Source: Clostridiales bacterium UBA2432
GTDB taxonomy: Bacteria > Bacillota > Clostridia > Lachnospirales > Vallitaleaceae
NCBI GenBank assembly: GCA_002342805.1
Contig: DDQW01000093.1
Location: 58,951-122,950 of the forward strand
Length of the DNA: 64,000 bases
Reading direction: 5' to 3'
The first letter of the stretch is position 1. Each line of letters starts with the position of its first letter. The notes below the pieces were generated by a model that was given only the letters and a program-made list of their open reading frames with translations, ran no database searches and was not told the origin of the DNA. Made by a program: the position numbers and the translations under genes. Below are positions 17,589-27,482 of this stretch, piece by piece.

Positions 17589-18494
17589 ATGATTAACATG
17601 ATTGATTTAACCGTTAACACCTTAAGCCAAGGCTTAATCTATGCACTCTTATCCTATGGTGTATATATAACCTATAAGATATTGGATTTTCCTGATTTAA
17701 CCGTTGACGGCAGTTTCCCACTCGGAGCTGCTATTACAGCCGTTTTACTGACAAATCAGGTGAACCCTTATCTAACACTAGTGATTGCTTTACTTTGCGG
17801 TGCACTCGCCGGTCTCGTTACAGGAATTATACACGTGCGCTTGCATATACGTGATTTGCTGGCAGGAATTATTACCATGACCGCTCTCTTTTCCATTAAT
17901 TTACAGATTGCCGGCTCTAATCTAATTATTGACCGAAGTATCGCCACTATTTTTACAACAGGCTTTTTAAATACTCTTTTCGCTAGTGTTCCTTTGATTT
18001 ATCGAAAGTTACTTGTTGCTATATTGATTGCGCTGATTTTAAAGATTATTCTAGACCTTTATTTTAAAACAAAAAGCGGTTTGCTTCTAAGAGCTGTTGG
18101 TGATAACGACTTAGTCGTGACCACACTCGCAAAAGATAAAGGGAATGTAAAAATCATTGGTTTAACGATTGCTAATGCCCTTGTTGCACTATCTGGTTCT
18201 ATCGTTTGTCAGGAACAGCGTGCATTTTCGAGTACAATGGGAACCGGACAGGTTGTTTTTGGTCTTGCTACCGTTATTATGGGTACAACTGTTTTTAAAC
18301 GTTTTGGATTCGTAAAAGGCACCACATCCGTTTTAGTTGGGAGCATTATCTATAAAGCTTGTATTCAAGTTGCTCTAAGTTTAGGGCTACCTGCCAATCT
18401 ATTAAAACTTATTACAAGCTTACTCTTTTTAGGTATCCTTGTTTATGGTAATTATCAAAAAAAACACACAAAGGTGGTGACCTCTAATGCTTGA
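17589..18494 (+). CDS. trpY: ABC transporter permease (TrpY-like)
   Basis: Membrane subunit of the same importer, about 301 residues with 8-9 hydrophobic segments. Typical BPD_transp_2 features include DFPDLTVDGSFPLGAA near the N-terminus and a GTGQVVFGLATVIMG region late in the protein. The ORF can be read from a GTG at 17580, but GGAG (17577-17580) fits best with the ATG at 17589, which I chose. It overlaps the ATPase gene by 8 bp (18487-18494), so translation is coupled. Tryptophan specificity is inferred from the T-box. Confidence 0.88.
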   Translation: MINMIDLTVNTLSQGLIYALLSYGVYITYKILDFPDLTVDGSFPLGAAITAVLLTNQVNPYLTLVIALLCGALAGLVTGIIHVRLHIRDLLAGIITMTALFSINLQIAGSNLIIDRSIATIFTTGFLNTLFASVPLIYRKLLVAILIALILKIILDLYFKTKSGLLLRAVGDNDLVVTTLAKDKGNVKIIGLTIANALVALSGSIVCQEQRAFSSTMGTGQVVFGLATVIMGTTVFKRFGFVKGTTSVLVGSIIYKACIQVALSLGLPANLLKLITSLLFLGILVYGNYQKKHTKVVTSNA

Positions 18495-19260
18495 ACTTAA
18501 AAATATTACAAAAATCTATAATCCCGGTTTAATTACTGAAATGTGTCTTTTTGATAACTTTAATATGACCGTTGAAGATGGTCAATTTTTATCCATTGTC
18601 GGAAGTAATGGTAGTGGTAAAACATCCTTGCTAAATATCATTTGCGGAAATATTCCCATTGAACATGGTGATATCCTTATTCATGGAAAAAGTATTGTTA
18701 GAATGCCGGAATATAAACGCCATAGTCGTATTGGACGAGTATACCAAAATCCATCAATGGGAACGTGTCCGAATTTGACGATGTTAGAAAACTTGTCCCT
18801 TGCCGACCATAAGGGGAAATCTTTTGGTTTAAGTCTTGGTATCAATAAATCCCGTATCGATTATTATCGGGACCAATTGGCTTCATTAGGACTTGGCCTT
18901 GAGGATAAGATGGATGTCAAGCTTGGATCCCTTTCTGGTGGACAGCGACAAGCTGTATCCCTCATTATGTCTACACTTACACCGATTGACTTTCTCATCT
19001 TAGACGAACACACAGCAGCACTTGACCCAAAAACCGCTGAGACTATTATGATTCTTACGGATAGAGTCGTACGTGAAAAGAAATTAACCGCCATGATGGT
19101 GACACATAATCTACGTTATGCTGCTGAATATGGTAATCGCATTATAATGATGAATCAAGGGGATATTATCTTTGATCGCATAGGCAAAGAAAAAGAGACC
19201 CTCAACATTGAGGATCTCTTGAATATATTTAATGAAATAAGTATTGAATGCGGAAATTAA
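18487..19260 (+). CDS. trpZ: ABC transporter ATPase (TrpZ-like)
   Basis: Cytoplasmic ATPase of the importer, 257 residues. Walker A GSNGSGKTS near residue 40, Q-loop RVYQNPSMGTCPN near 83, signature LSGGQRQAVSL near 150, Walker B FLILDEHTAALD near 168-180 and the H-loop MMVTHNL are all intact. It is the last gene of the operon. Its stop (19258-19260) overlaps the stop of the convergent GGDEF/HD-GYP gene, leaving no room for a separate terminator between them. Confidence 0.92.
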   Translation: MLELKNITKIYNPGLITEMCLFDNFNMTVEDGQFLSIVGSNGSGKTSLLNIICGNIPIEHGDILIHGKSIVRMPEYKRHSRIGRVYQNPSMGTCPNLTMLENLSLADHKGKSFGLSLGINKSRIDYYRDQLASLGLGLEDKMDVKLGSLSGGQRQAVSLIMSTLTPIDFLILDEHTAALDPKTAETIMILTDRVVREKKLTAMMVTHNLRYAAEYGNRIIMMNQGDIIFDRIGKEKETLNIEDLLNIFNEISIECGN

Positions 19261-22200
19261 TCCTTTTTTAGAAGAACTTTATGAATAAATACATCCACGA
19301 TTTCAGGGTCAAATTGCGTTCCTGCATTCTTTTTTAATTCTTGAATGGCTTCATCTTTACTCATTTTCTTTTTATATGTCCTGTTGCCTGTCATTGCCTC
19401 ATAGGCATCAGCGACTGCAATAACTCTGGCATTAAATGGTATATTTTCACCTCTCAACTTACTGGGATAACCATTTCCATCAAAACGTTCATGATGATGC
19501 AAAACGTCATCTGCGATACTTGCATATTCGTCTGTGTTTTTAAGTATTTGATATCCGGCTTCCGGATAACGATGAAGTTGTTCAAGTTCTTCTTGTGTTA
19601 ATTTTCCTTTTTTGTTTAATAATTCAGGTGGCAATATAATTTTACCAATATCATGTAATGTTCCTGCCATATATATTTCTTCAATATCCTCTTGTGAAAA
19701 ATCCATCGCTTCTAATATTTGGCTACAAAATTCTGCAACGCGCTCAGTATGAACCTCTTCTGTTTCATAGTTCTGCTGAATATTTTCCATTGCCATACTA
19801 ATCATAGAAAGCTTCATTTTTTTACTTGATTTCATTTTATGCTTATACATATGTTTATCAGCAAGCTTTTGAATTTCATAAATATCTTCAGCTTCCTCTT
19901 CTTTTACACTGTATCCAATAGCAATTGAAACACCGATCGACTTCACATGTTCTTTTTTTGCTGCAGAAAGAATACGACGTTTGATCATCTCTGCATTCTC
20001 AGATGTTGTTTTTGGTAACAATACCATAAACTCATCGCCTCCGGTTCTTGCAACAATATCTTCTTCTCGACAAGCCGTTTTTATTACTTTCGCTGCCGCT
20101 TGAATAAGTTGATCGCCAACTTCGTGTCCAAAGGTATCATTAGCCATCTTTAATCCATTGATATCTAAAGCCATTATTGCCATCGGCAAGTTTCTATTTG
20201 TATCCAAGCGCCGGATGGAGTCTTCCATATAGCGACGATTATATAATCCGGTTAAATAATCATTAAAGCTTAACTCTTCAATCTGTCGTTGACGTTCTCT
20301 TTGTTCCGTTACATCCCTAAAAGCAATTACAAAACCTTTTGTGGTACCTTCATCTTCTTCTTGAATGGGTGCAATTGTTTCTTGTATCGGAATGCGCTGT
20401 CCATTTCTAGATTCAAGCAGAAGTTTTCTATTAGCATCTTTATCCGCTGGATAAATACAGTCTTCAATAATATTTTCGATAATCTCATTGCTTTCCTCAT
20501 CAATCAGTTTAAAAACATGCTCTAATGGCTTTCCTTGAACTTCTTCATCATCCCAATTCGTCATTCTCTCCGCTTCTAGATTCATAAAACTGATATAGCC
20601 ATATACATCTGTCGCTATAACACCATCACCAACTGAAAGTAATGTTGTTTTAAATACTTCTTTTTCTTGAGATAAGGCTTCTTCAACACGTTTTCTTTTT
20701 GTAACATTAAGAATACTTCCAATCATTCGAACCGGACCATCAGATGAGTCATCATATACCAAGGCTCCTCGATCCAAGACCCAAATCACTGTTCCGTCGG
20801 CCCGAACCAATCGATGTTCACTATAATAGGGTTCGTCATTTAAAACGGCATTATTTAATCGTTCTTGTACCATTTGTCGATCCTCATCGTGGATAAAATC
20901 CATAAAAGCTTCTTTTGTATGCTGTCCAAGCATCGGATCAACGCCAACTATTTCACACCATTTACGGTTATGATAAACGTTACCATCATGCATATTCCAG
21001 TCCCATATACCTTCACCAATAACATCCAGTGTCAACCGCATCTGTTGTTCACTATGGGCTAATCTGTTTTGGACTTTTATACTCTCGCTTATGTCATCCA
21101 TCATTAATGCCAATTGATTATCCTTTGGCATATATGCTGAGATTCGATACCATTTATTGTTAAAATCCATATGCACTTGAAAAGCTAATGTTGTTTTTTC
21201 ACTGACCACATGGTCTAGATTAACGACCCAATTTTGTTCATGAACAAACATAACTTCGTCTAATGTTTTATCGAGAATTTTTTCTTTTTCCATCCCTGTA
21301 ATTTCTTCAAACGTACGATTCACATCTTGAAAACGATACTTTATTGTGTTTTTATCATCATGTTTCAACACTTCAAAAACAGCAAACCCCTTATTCATTT
21401 CATTAATTAATCTACGGTTCTCTTCCTCCCGTACAATCACATCATTTTTCGATTCATCAATTTGCCGTACAATACTTTTTGCATATTTTACAACAATAAT
21501 ATCCAAAAGAATGAACATCATTATTAAAGCTAATATTGAATATGCGAAAATTCGCAATTGTACATCTCGTGCATCTTTAAATAATACCTCTTCATACATT
21601 CGAACATAAAAAGTTCCTCGGAAATTATCAAAGGACCTTGCAACTGTTATAATTCCATCCTGTCTCCTTGTCCTATTCTCAGAAATATTAGTTTCAATCC
21701 ATATCTCATGATCACTATTTTGAATTTTTTCAAAAATCGGCTTCATACTTACGCAAAGTATATCATATCCTAAAAAAACATCTTCACGAATAATGGGGTT
21801 TTTTACTATAATTATTTCGGCTGCTTTATCATACAAAACATAGGTGGATGCTGTGCTTGGCAATTCAAGAGGATTAAGAAGTGTTTCATCCCCAAAGCTC
21901 ACGAGTATTTGGTTATCTACCATTCGTGCGACATATTCAAAATGGTTGATCACTTCAATTCCATCCCGATATTTATCGTATGTTATTTCTTGTAATTCTT
22001 CCCAACGTATTTCATTATTTTTATATGCAACAAGTGCGTCCCGAATTCTTGAACGACTCGATATACTTTTTGTTTGACTAATCATTTTACCAACGAACTC
22101 ATCGACCACTTGATGCTGGTTCAAAGCATTCAGTTCAAAGTTTTGAATGCTTGCTGCTTCCTGTCGCTTTTTTAATGGAGATAGCAAACTCACATAAACA

Positions 22201-22265
22201 AAGATGATGATGCATATAAAAATAATGAATGTCATAAGATTTATACGTTTATTTAATGTTTTCAT
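19257..22265 (-). CDS. Membrane PAS-GGDEF-HD-GYP cyclic-di-GMP protein
   Basis: Large signalling protein, about 1002 residues from the ATG at 22265 (GGAG eight bases upstream; the longer frame to 22316 has no such site). Order: TM helix near 10-30, an extracytoplasmic sensor of about 210 residues, TM near 245-265, three PAS domains (about 280-390, 400-525, 540-660), GGDEF (about 680-830) with intact TGGDEF, and HD-GYP (about 840-1000) with HDIGK and HHERFDGNGYP intact. It can in principle both make (diguanylate cyclase) and break (phosphodiesterase) c-di-GMP. The HD-GYP might instead act on other cyclic dinucleotides. The external fold may be CHASE4-like; I am not certain. Its stop overlaps that of trpZ. 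Confidence 0.9.
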   Translation of the reverse strand: MKTLNKRINLMTFIIFICIIIFVYVSLLSPLKKRQEAASIQNFELNALNQHQVVDEFVGKMISQTKSISSRSRIRDALVAYKNNEIRWEELQEITYDKYRDGIEVINHFEYVARMVDNQILVSFGDETLLNPLELPSTASTYVLYDKAAEIIIVKNPIIREDVFLGYDILCVSMKPIFEKIQNSDHEIWIETNISENRTRRQDGIITVARSFDNFRGTFYVRMYEEVLFKDARDVQLRIFAYSILALIMMFILLDIIVVKYAKSIVRQIDESKNDVIVREEENRRLINEMNKGFAVFEVLKHDDKNTIKYRFQDVNRTFEEITGMEKEKILDKTLDEVMFVHEQNWVVNLDHVVSEKTTLAFQVHMDFNNKWYRISAYMPKDNQLALMMDDISESIKVQNRLAHSEQQMRLTLDVIGEGIWDWNMHDGNVYHNRKWCEIVGVDPMLGQHTKEAFMDFIHDEDRQMVQERLNNAVLNDEPYYSEHRLVRADGTVIWVLDRGALVYDDSSDGPVRMIGSILNVTKRKRVEEALSQEKEVFKTTLLSVGDGVIATDVYGYISFMNLEAERMTNWDDEEVQGKPLEHVFKLIDEESNEIIENIIEDCIYPADKDANRKLLLESRNGQRIPIQETIAPIQEEDEGTTKGFVIAFRDVTEQRERQRQIEELSFNDYLTGLYNRRYMEDSIRRLDTNRNLPMAIMALDINGLKMANDTFGHEVGDQLIQAAAKVIKTACREEDIVARTGGDEFMVLLPKTTSENAEMIKRRILSAAKKEHVKSIGVSIAIGYSVKEEEAEDIYEIQKLADKHMYKHKMKSSKKMKLSMISMAMENIQQNYETEEVHTERVAEFCSQILEAMDFSQEDIEEIYMAGTLHDIGKIILPPELLNKKGKLTQEELEQLHRYPEAGYQILKNTDEYASIADDVLHHHERFDGNGYPSKLRGENIPFNARVIAVADAYEAMTGNRTYKKKMSKDEAIQELKKNAGTQFDPEIVDVFIHKVLLKKD

Positions 22266-22380
22266 GCCATTCTCCTTTCTCGTGACAATTGCTGACAGCA
22301 CCCTATATTTTACCACAGTTGTCTATGATTTGAATAGCCTTAATTAAACAAATTATCTAGTCACTAAGAATATAACATGC

Positions 22381-22407
22381 TACAATAGGATTACTCAATC
22401 TATTGTA
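22381..22407. repeat. Inverted repeat in the 5' region of an MFS gene
   Basis: Perfect 8-bp arms TACAATAG (22381-22388) and CTATTGTA (22400-22407) around an 11-bp spacer, 19 bp before the ATG at 22426. The left arm overlaps a possible -10 (TACAAT). It could be an operator or a leader hairpin; no regulator is assigned. Confidence 0.5.
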
Positions 22408-22425
22408 TACGTTAAGGAGCATATT

Positions 22426-23574
22426 ATGAAAACAGAAAAAAAATCTTATATACAGTTTAGTTCCATCTTTTTCTTCAATTATTTTAGCCTAGCAGCTATT
22501 GTTACTTTCCTTGCACCATACTTTAACTCTCTAGGTCTATCCGGCTCACAAATAGGAACGATCAATGGTTTACGGTCTTTTGTTACCATCTTTTTTCCAC
22601 CATTGTTCGGCCTCATTGGCGATCGCACCGGTCGTCACAAAAAGGTTCTATTGTTTACGATGATCATTTCACTGATTCTCTCCATCACTTTACCTTTTTC
22701 AAGTAATTATTTAATTATCCTGATTTTTTTTACACTCTTTAGTATTTTCCAGGTTTCCACGCCACCCTTGTCCGACAGCTTAGGACTTTTTTCGCCGTTT
22801 CCATTTGGTAATGTTCGAAAATGGGGCGCTTACGGCTATGCCATCGCAACCCTTGTAACCGGAATTGCTGCCGATTACTTTGGGCTACAGATTATTTTTG
22901 TTATATTTTCTGTCTCACTCATTGTTGCCATTGGTTTTACCAGCAAACTAGAACTCGCAACGTCTGCGAAACAGCTTCACATGCGGGAAGATTTAAAGCA
23001 GTTAATGAAGAATAAAACATTTATCATCCTAATTATGTTTTCCTTTTTCTTCGGAATTACAGTTATCAACAATAATATCTTTTTTAGCCTACTTTATCAA
23101 CATGCAGGCGGTACTCTCTCCGGCATTGGATTTGCCTTTTTACTTTTTGCTTTTAGCGAAGCTCCTGCTATGCAAATTACAGCGCGTTACGTTCAACGTT
23201 TTGGCGCCATTCCGATTCTTATCTTTGCAGCCCTTATTAATACACTTCGATGGGGGATATATTCCTTTGGACCCCCCACCTATATTTTACTGGGATTATT
23301 TTTCCTTCAAGGACTATCTGTCGGAACCTATTTACCTACCATGGCTGAACTTATACGTTCATTAGTTAAAGAAACCGTACGCTCAACAGCCATGACAACT
23401 TACTCTGCAGTATTTATCGGAGTAACCGGTGTGGTCGGGTCATTTATTAGTGGATATATCCTTGATTTTTCAGGAATTAAGGCTGTTTATCTCTTCTTTA
23501 CCATTTGCAGTATCATCAGCTTTGTATTTCTTTTCTTACTTGCATCAAATTTAAAAGGAGCCCGACATGTTTAA
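22426..23574 (+). CDS. MFS transporter (MFS_1-like, sugar/nucleoside symporter type)
   Basis: A 382-residue membrane protein with about 12 predicted helices. The N-terminal half shows FFFNYFSLAAIVTFLAPYFNSLGLSGSQ-like helix 1 and the loop motif GLIGDRTGRHKKVL near 66-80, which resembles the LacY/MelB/NupG-related MFS_1_like group. The substrate is not evident. SD AAGGAG lies before the ATG. The next gene, a uridine-kinase-like protein, starts inside its 3' end (8-bp overlap), so the pair is coupled and may handle the same compound, for example a nucleoside (inference). Confidence 0.85.
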   Translation: MKTEKKSYIQFSSIFFFNYFSLAAIVTFLAPYFNSLGLSGSQIGTINGLRSFVTIFFPPLFGLIGDRTGRHKKVLLFTMIISLILSITLPFSSNYLIILIFFTLFSIFQVSTPPLSDSLGLFSPFPFGNVRKWGAYGYAIATLVTGIAADYFGLQIIFVIFSVSLIVAIGFTSKLELATSAKQLHMREDLKQLMKNKTFIILIMFSFFFGITVINNNIFFSLLYQHAGGTLSGIGFAFLLFAFSEAPAMQITARYVQRFGAIPILIFAALINTLRWGIYSFGPPTYILLGLFFLQGLSVGTYLPTMAELIRSLVKETVRSTAMTTYSAVFIGVTGVVGSFISGYILDFSGIKAVYLFFTICSIISFVFLFLLASNLKGARHV

Positions 23575-24145
23575 AGACAATACCCTCGTTACTACACTTG
23601 ACACCCTATCAAAAGACCATCAGCCCCTCATCATCGGAATTGATGGTCGCTCAGCTAGCGGTAAAACATCATTGGCGCGTTTTCTAACTAATGAATTTAA
23701 GGCTTGTGTTATTCATATGGATGATTTTTTCTTACCTGCCCTAAATCAAACACCGGAACAATTGGCCGAGCCTGGTGGCAATATTGATTTTGCCCGCTTT
23801 ATTTCCCAAGTAAAAAGACCACTTCAAACAAGGTCATCACTAACTTATCAAGTTTTTTCTTGTAAAAAACAAGCTTTTATTAAGGAAGTAACTATTTCTG
23901 AAGCTTCTATTATAGTTATTGAAGGGGCCTATAGTCATCATCCAAAACTTGCTGACCTCTATCACTATAAAATCTTCTTAACCCATGATCACCAAACACA
24001 AAAGAACCGTATACTTAAACGTAACGGTTCTGATGGATTAAAAATATTTGAAGAACGCTGGATTCCTCGTGAAGAAAATTATTTTAAGGCCTATGCCATT
24101 GAAAATAAAGCAACTTATCTTATAGATACGCGTCATCTGTTTTGA
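23567..24145 (+). CDS. Uridine-kinase-like P-loop kinase
   Basis: Cytoplasmic 192-residue P-loop kinase. Walker A is GIDGRSASGKTSLA (about 24-37). HMDDFFLP (about 51-58) is the substrate-acid motif of the uridine kinase/phosphoribulokinase family, and IVIEGAYSHHP (about 113-123) the Walker B region. A TRHL C-terminus follows a lid segment rich in Arg (RILKRNGSDG...ERWIPRE). Shorter than Udk (about 210), so the substrate may differ. It overlaps the MFS gene by 8 bp at its start and the convergent MATE gene by 26 bp at its end. Confidence 0.85.
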   Translation: MFKDNTLVTTLDTLSKDHQPLIIGIDGRSASGKTSLARFLTNEFKACVIHMDDFFLPALNQTPEQLAEPGGNIDFARFISQVKRPLQTRSSLTYQVFSCKKQAFIKEVTISEASIIVIEGAYSHHPKLADLYHYKIFLTHDHQTQKNRILKRNGSDGLKIFEERWIPREENYFKAYAIENKATYLIDTRHLF

Positions 24146-25478
24146 CAGTCATTAACTGCAAGTGGCGCAAGACAAAAAATGTCATCAATACTAAGGCCAC
24201 TCCTTTAACTATAGACGAACCACTTATTGTCCACCATATTCCGTTAATTCCTAATAGTGTAAATGTGGACAGCAAATATGCAAGCGGAATACGTGCTGCA
24301 TTAAATGTCACTCCAATAAGGGCCGGTGTCATAGTTCGTCCTAATCCGCTCATACCACCTGTCAGTGTGATTTCTATACACATAAATAACTGAGATATGC
24401 TAATAATTCGAAGATAATCAACGCCCATTGATGTTGTTGGTTCTTCATTAATGAATATTTTAAAGAGTGGCTCTGCGCCGAAAAATAATATTAAACTCGT
24501 TAAGATTCCTATATAGGTCATAATACGAGTAGCCACTTTAAAGCCTTCAATTACCCGATCATTACGCTTAGCACCATAGTTTTGTCCAATAAATGCACTG
24601 AGCGCTGAACCAAAGCCTTGTGCTGTCATGTAACTAATAGCTTCGATTTGTGTTCCGACTTTTTGCACTGCAATAGCCGATGTTCCATACATGGCTACAA
24701 TCCGTGCCACAAACATTGATATTATTGTAAACAAACCATTTTGCAAAGCAACCGGTAAAGAAATCCTTAACATGGTCCGTAAATACTCTTTATGTAACTG
24801 CACGCGAAATTGAAAGTTTTGATATGGACGATTTCCTTGAATCAATGTCGAGACAAAGGCTATGGTCACAATCCCTTGAGATAGTATCGTTGCATATGCA
24901 GCTCCACGCACCCCAAAATCAAACGCAAAAATAAATATGGGGTCAAGGATAAGATTCATGATTAATCCAATACTGTTCACCCGAAAAGGCGTTTTACTAA
25001 TACCGGCACCGGTAAATACACCGGATAGAACTTGATTGATAAAATGCAAGGGCATTCCAAATGCAATCACCTGTAAATATATAATCGCTAATGTTTCTAC
25101 ATAAGGATCTTGAAGATTAAAAAAGCCAATAATTGATCTCTTAAATACACTTAATAGAATTCCATATAATACACCTAGCAAAAATGTAAAAGTGATTGCT
25201 GTATTTGCATAAAGGTTGCTTTTTTCGATTTCCTTGCTCCCAAGTGTTTGGGCAATTTTCACCTCTGCTCCCACTCGCCCTAAGGCAATAACAGCAAAAC
25301 TTAACCACATTAAAAACCCTGCCGTTCCAACAGCTGCAACTGCACTTGCTCCTAAGCGTCCAATCCAAATCATGTCTGTAAGATTATAAGCCATTTGCAA
25401 AAATGAAGTTGCCATAATAGGTAAGGCTAAAAAGGTTAGTTTTTTAAGAATCGTTCCTTGAGTTAAGTCATTATCCAT
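24120..25478 (-). CDS. MATE-family efflux transporter
   Basis: A 452-residue membrane protein with 12 predicted helices in two halves of the MATE/NorM-DinF fold. The N-terminal segment LTQGTILKKLTFLALPIMATSFLQMAYNLTDMIWIGRLG and the GxGxxxxAFIGQNYGAKR motif in the second half are typical of the clostridial DinF/MepA-like clade. It probably exports cationic drugs or metabolites using Na+ or H+. It is third in a tyrS - CBS protein - MATE gene string (29-bp gap to the CBS gene) and so may be partly under tyrosine T-box control. The 3' end overlaps the convergent kinase gene. Confidence 0.92.
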   Translation of the reverse strand: MDNDLTQGTILKKLTFLALPIMATSFLQMAYNLTDMIWIGRLGASAVAAVGTAGFLMWLSFAVIALGRVGAEVKIAQTLGSKEIEKSNLYANTAITFTFLLGVLYGILLSVFKRSIIGFFNLQDPYVETLAIIYLQVIAFGMPLHFINQVLSGVFTGAGISKTPFRVNSIGLIMNLILDPIFIFAFDFGVRGAAYATILSQGIVTIAFVSTLIQGNRPYQNFQFRVQLHKEYLRTMLRISLPVALQNGLFTIISMFVARIVAMYGTSAIAVQKVGTQIEAISYMTAQGFGSALSAFIGQNYGAKRNDRVIEGFKVATRIMTYIGILTSLILFFGAEPLFKIFINEEPTTSMGVDYLRIISISQLFMCIEITLTGGMSGLGRTMTPALIGVTFNAARIPLAYLLSTFTLLGINGIWWTISGSSIVKGVALVLMTFFVLRHLQLMTVKTDDAYL

Positions 25479-25507
25479 GTCTATATCCGCCTAAGTATAT
25501 TCTTTTT

Positions 25508-26230
25508 TTATGTAAGGTAATCCACCTTTAATTCATTCCATATCCTTGGATAATCCCCATGCGTAATAATACCTAAGGGTTTTTCATGAGGGCTACCACT
25601 ATGTGTTATGATATATATTCCTGATGATGAGGGGTTTCTTGTTCCCATCTCAATAAACTCATAAACTGTCATTTTTTTGTTCAAAAATCCAACGCGATCT
25701 TTTCGTCCTTCATAGGGTAATAACTCACTTGAAGTCACCTCTAGCGATCCTAAATTGTTTTGTTGAATCTCTTCTAAATGGTCTGCCATCCATTTCGCAA
25801 TAACATTTCCACTAAGAAGGCCCAAAAACTCCGAGCCGTCATAGACCGGCATCTGAGACACATCATAGCGCTTCATCACTTTAAGCACATCCATAATCTC
25901 AACGTGTGGATGCAGTACACGAACACGCTTCTCACATACATCAATGAGGCGTTTGGGTTTTGTATATTTATCCACAATGGTTTCTAATATTTGAATCGCT
26001 TCATCTGACGGAATTGCATAAATGGCATGCCCTTGTTCATGAACCAAAACATTTCGTAAATCATTGATACTTTGCAAGGCCATTTTATGGGTTCGAATAA
26101 AAGGATCTCTCTTGCTTGCTTCTTCAATGAGTTGTGAAAAAGGTACATGCCATGTTTTATTTAGGGACTTTTTCAATGTTTCTTCAAGCACATTAAATTG
26201 TTCAATAAAGGTCACTGTCTTTTCAACCAT
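25508..26230 (-). CDS. CBS-domain protein with HEPN-like N-terminus
   Basis: A 240-residue cytoplasmic protein. Residues about 80-225 hold a pair of CBS motifs (VMKRYDVSQMPVYDGSEFLGLLSG is the clearest, then a second ending in PLGIITHGDYPRIWNEL), which often bind adenine nucleotides. The N-terminal 80 residues are helical and carry RNVLVHE near residue 59-65, a pattern (R-x4-H) seen in HEPN domains. Function is unknown. It lies 9 bp after tyrS and 29 bp before the MATE gene. The HEPN reading is tentative; the CBS reading is firm. Confidence 0.75.
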   Translation of the reverse strand: MVEKTVTFIEQFNVLEETLKKSLNKTWHVPFSQLIEEASKRDPFIRTHKMALQSINDLRNVLVHEQGHAIYAIPSDEAIQILETIVDKYTKPKRLIDVCEKRVRVLHPHVEIMDVLKVMKRYDVSQMPVYDGSEFLGLLSGNVIAKWMADHLEEIQQNNLGSLEVTSSELLPYEGRKDRVGFLNKKMTVYEFIEMGTRNPSSSGIYIITHSGSPHEKPLGIITHGDYPRIWNELKVDYLT

Positions 26231-26239
26231 TTTATCTCC

Positions 26240-27463
26240 TTAAAGAATTGCTTTATGAAATATTTTTTTACCTTTTCGAATTTTGACACCTTCAATAAGT
26301 TGGTCACGTGTTACGACAGCATCAACACTTTTCACCTTTTCATCATCAATCGACAGTCCATTTTGCTGGATTAATCGACGGACTTCACTTCGTGAAGATG
26401 CTATTTCACAAGCTAAAACAAGGTCAATCACATTCATTTCTCCATCGCTTAATTGGTCTTGGGTCAATTTTGTCGTTGGCATATTTGAATCATCTCCACC
26501 ACCCGCAAACAAAGCATGAGACGCTATTTTCGCTTTTTCAGCCTCTTCTTCACCATGAATAAGTTGTGTTAATTCAAAGGCAAGTACTTCTTTAGCCTCG
26601 TTTAATTGGCTACCTTCCCATTGGTCCATTTTATTGATTTCTTCAAGCGGTAAAAACGTCAACATACGTATACACTTAAGCACATCTGCATCACTAACAT
26701 TTCTCCAGTATTGATAAAAGTCAAAGGGTGACGTTTTATTAGGATCCAACCAGACTGCACCATTGGCTGTTTTCCCCATCTTCTTACCTTCTGAGTTCAT
26801 TAATAAGGTGATTGTCATTGCATAGGCATCTTTCCCTAGTTTACGACGAATAAGCTCCGTACCACCTAACATATTTGACCATTGATCATCACCACCAAAT
26901 TGCATGTTACAGCCGTATTCTTTGAATAAGTGATAGAAATCATAAGACTGCATAATCATATAGTTGAACTCCAAGAAAGATAGTCCTTTTTCCATGCGTT
27001 GTTTATAACATTCTGCCCGAAGCATATTATTCACGGAAAAATGGGGGCCAACTTCACGTAATACATCAACATATTTTAATTCAAGTAACCAATCTGCATT
27101 ATTTACCATGATGGCTTTATCCTCGCCAAACTCGATAAATTTCTCCATCTGTGCCTTAAAACAATCACAATTGTGTTGAAGGATTTCCGGTGTTAACATA
27201 TTTCTCAAGTCTGTTCTACCGGAAGGATCTCCAATATATCCTGTTCCTCCGCCAAGTAATACAACCGGTTTATTACCTGCCATTTGTAAACGTTTCATAA
27301 GGCTTAATGCCATAAAGTGTCCAACGTGTAGCGAATCTGCCGTTGGGTCAAAACCAATATAAAATGTTGCTTTTCCGGTATTGACCAGTTCTTTAATCTC
27401 ATCTTCATCTGTTACTTGTGCAATAAGTCCTCTTGCAACTAATTCATCATAAATCTTCATCAT
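26240..27463 (-). CDS. tyrS: Tyrosyl-tRNA synthetase
   Basis: Class I aminoacyl-tRNA synthetase that charges tRNA-Tyr. The 407-residue product has the HIGH-like HVGHFMAL motif near residue 46, FIGFDPTADSLHVGH, the tyrosine-site region YMIMQSYDFYHL, QFGGDDQWSN, and the KMSKS-like GKKMGKT near 230; an S4 RNA-binding domain is at the C-terminus (SRSEVRRLIQQNGLSIDDEKV). It resembles the TyrRS-II/Z-type length group. ATGs at 27463 and 27460 are both served by GGAG. A T-box leader with a UAC specifier precedes it, a direct confirmation of identity. Confidence 0.97.
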   Translation of the reverse strand: MMKIYDELVARGLIAQVTDEDEIKELVNTGKATFYIGFDPTADSLHVGHFMALSLMKRLQMAGNKPVVLLGGGTGYIGDPSGRTDLRNMLTPEILQHNCDCFKAQMEKFIEFGEDKAIMVNNADWLLELKYVDVLREVGPHFSVNNMLRAECYKQRMEKGLSFLEFNYMIMQSYDFYHLFKEYGCNMQFGGDDQWSNMLGGTELIRRKLGKDAYAMTITLLMNSEGKKMGKTANGAVWLDPNKTSPFDFYQYWRNVSDADVLKCIRMLTFLPLEEINKMDQWEGSQLNEAKEVLAFELTQLIHGEEEAEKAKIASHALFAGGGDDSNMPTTKLTQDQLSDGEMNVIDLVLACEIASSRSEVRRLIQQNGLSIDDEKVKSVDAVVTRDQLIEGVKIRKGKKIFHKAIL

Positions 27464-27482
27464 TTCATCTCCTTGTAAAATA

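Noticed and set aside
22266..22316. N-terminal extension of the GGDEF/HD-GYP ORF
   Set aside because: No ribosome site; the ATG at 22265 with GGAG gives a normal first membrane helix.
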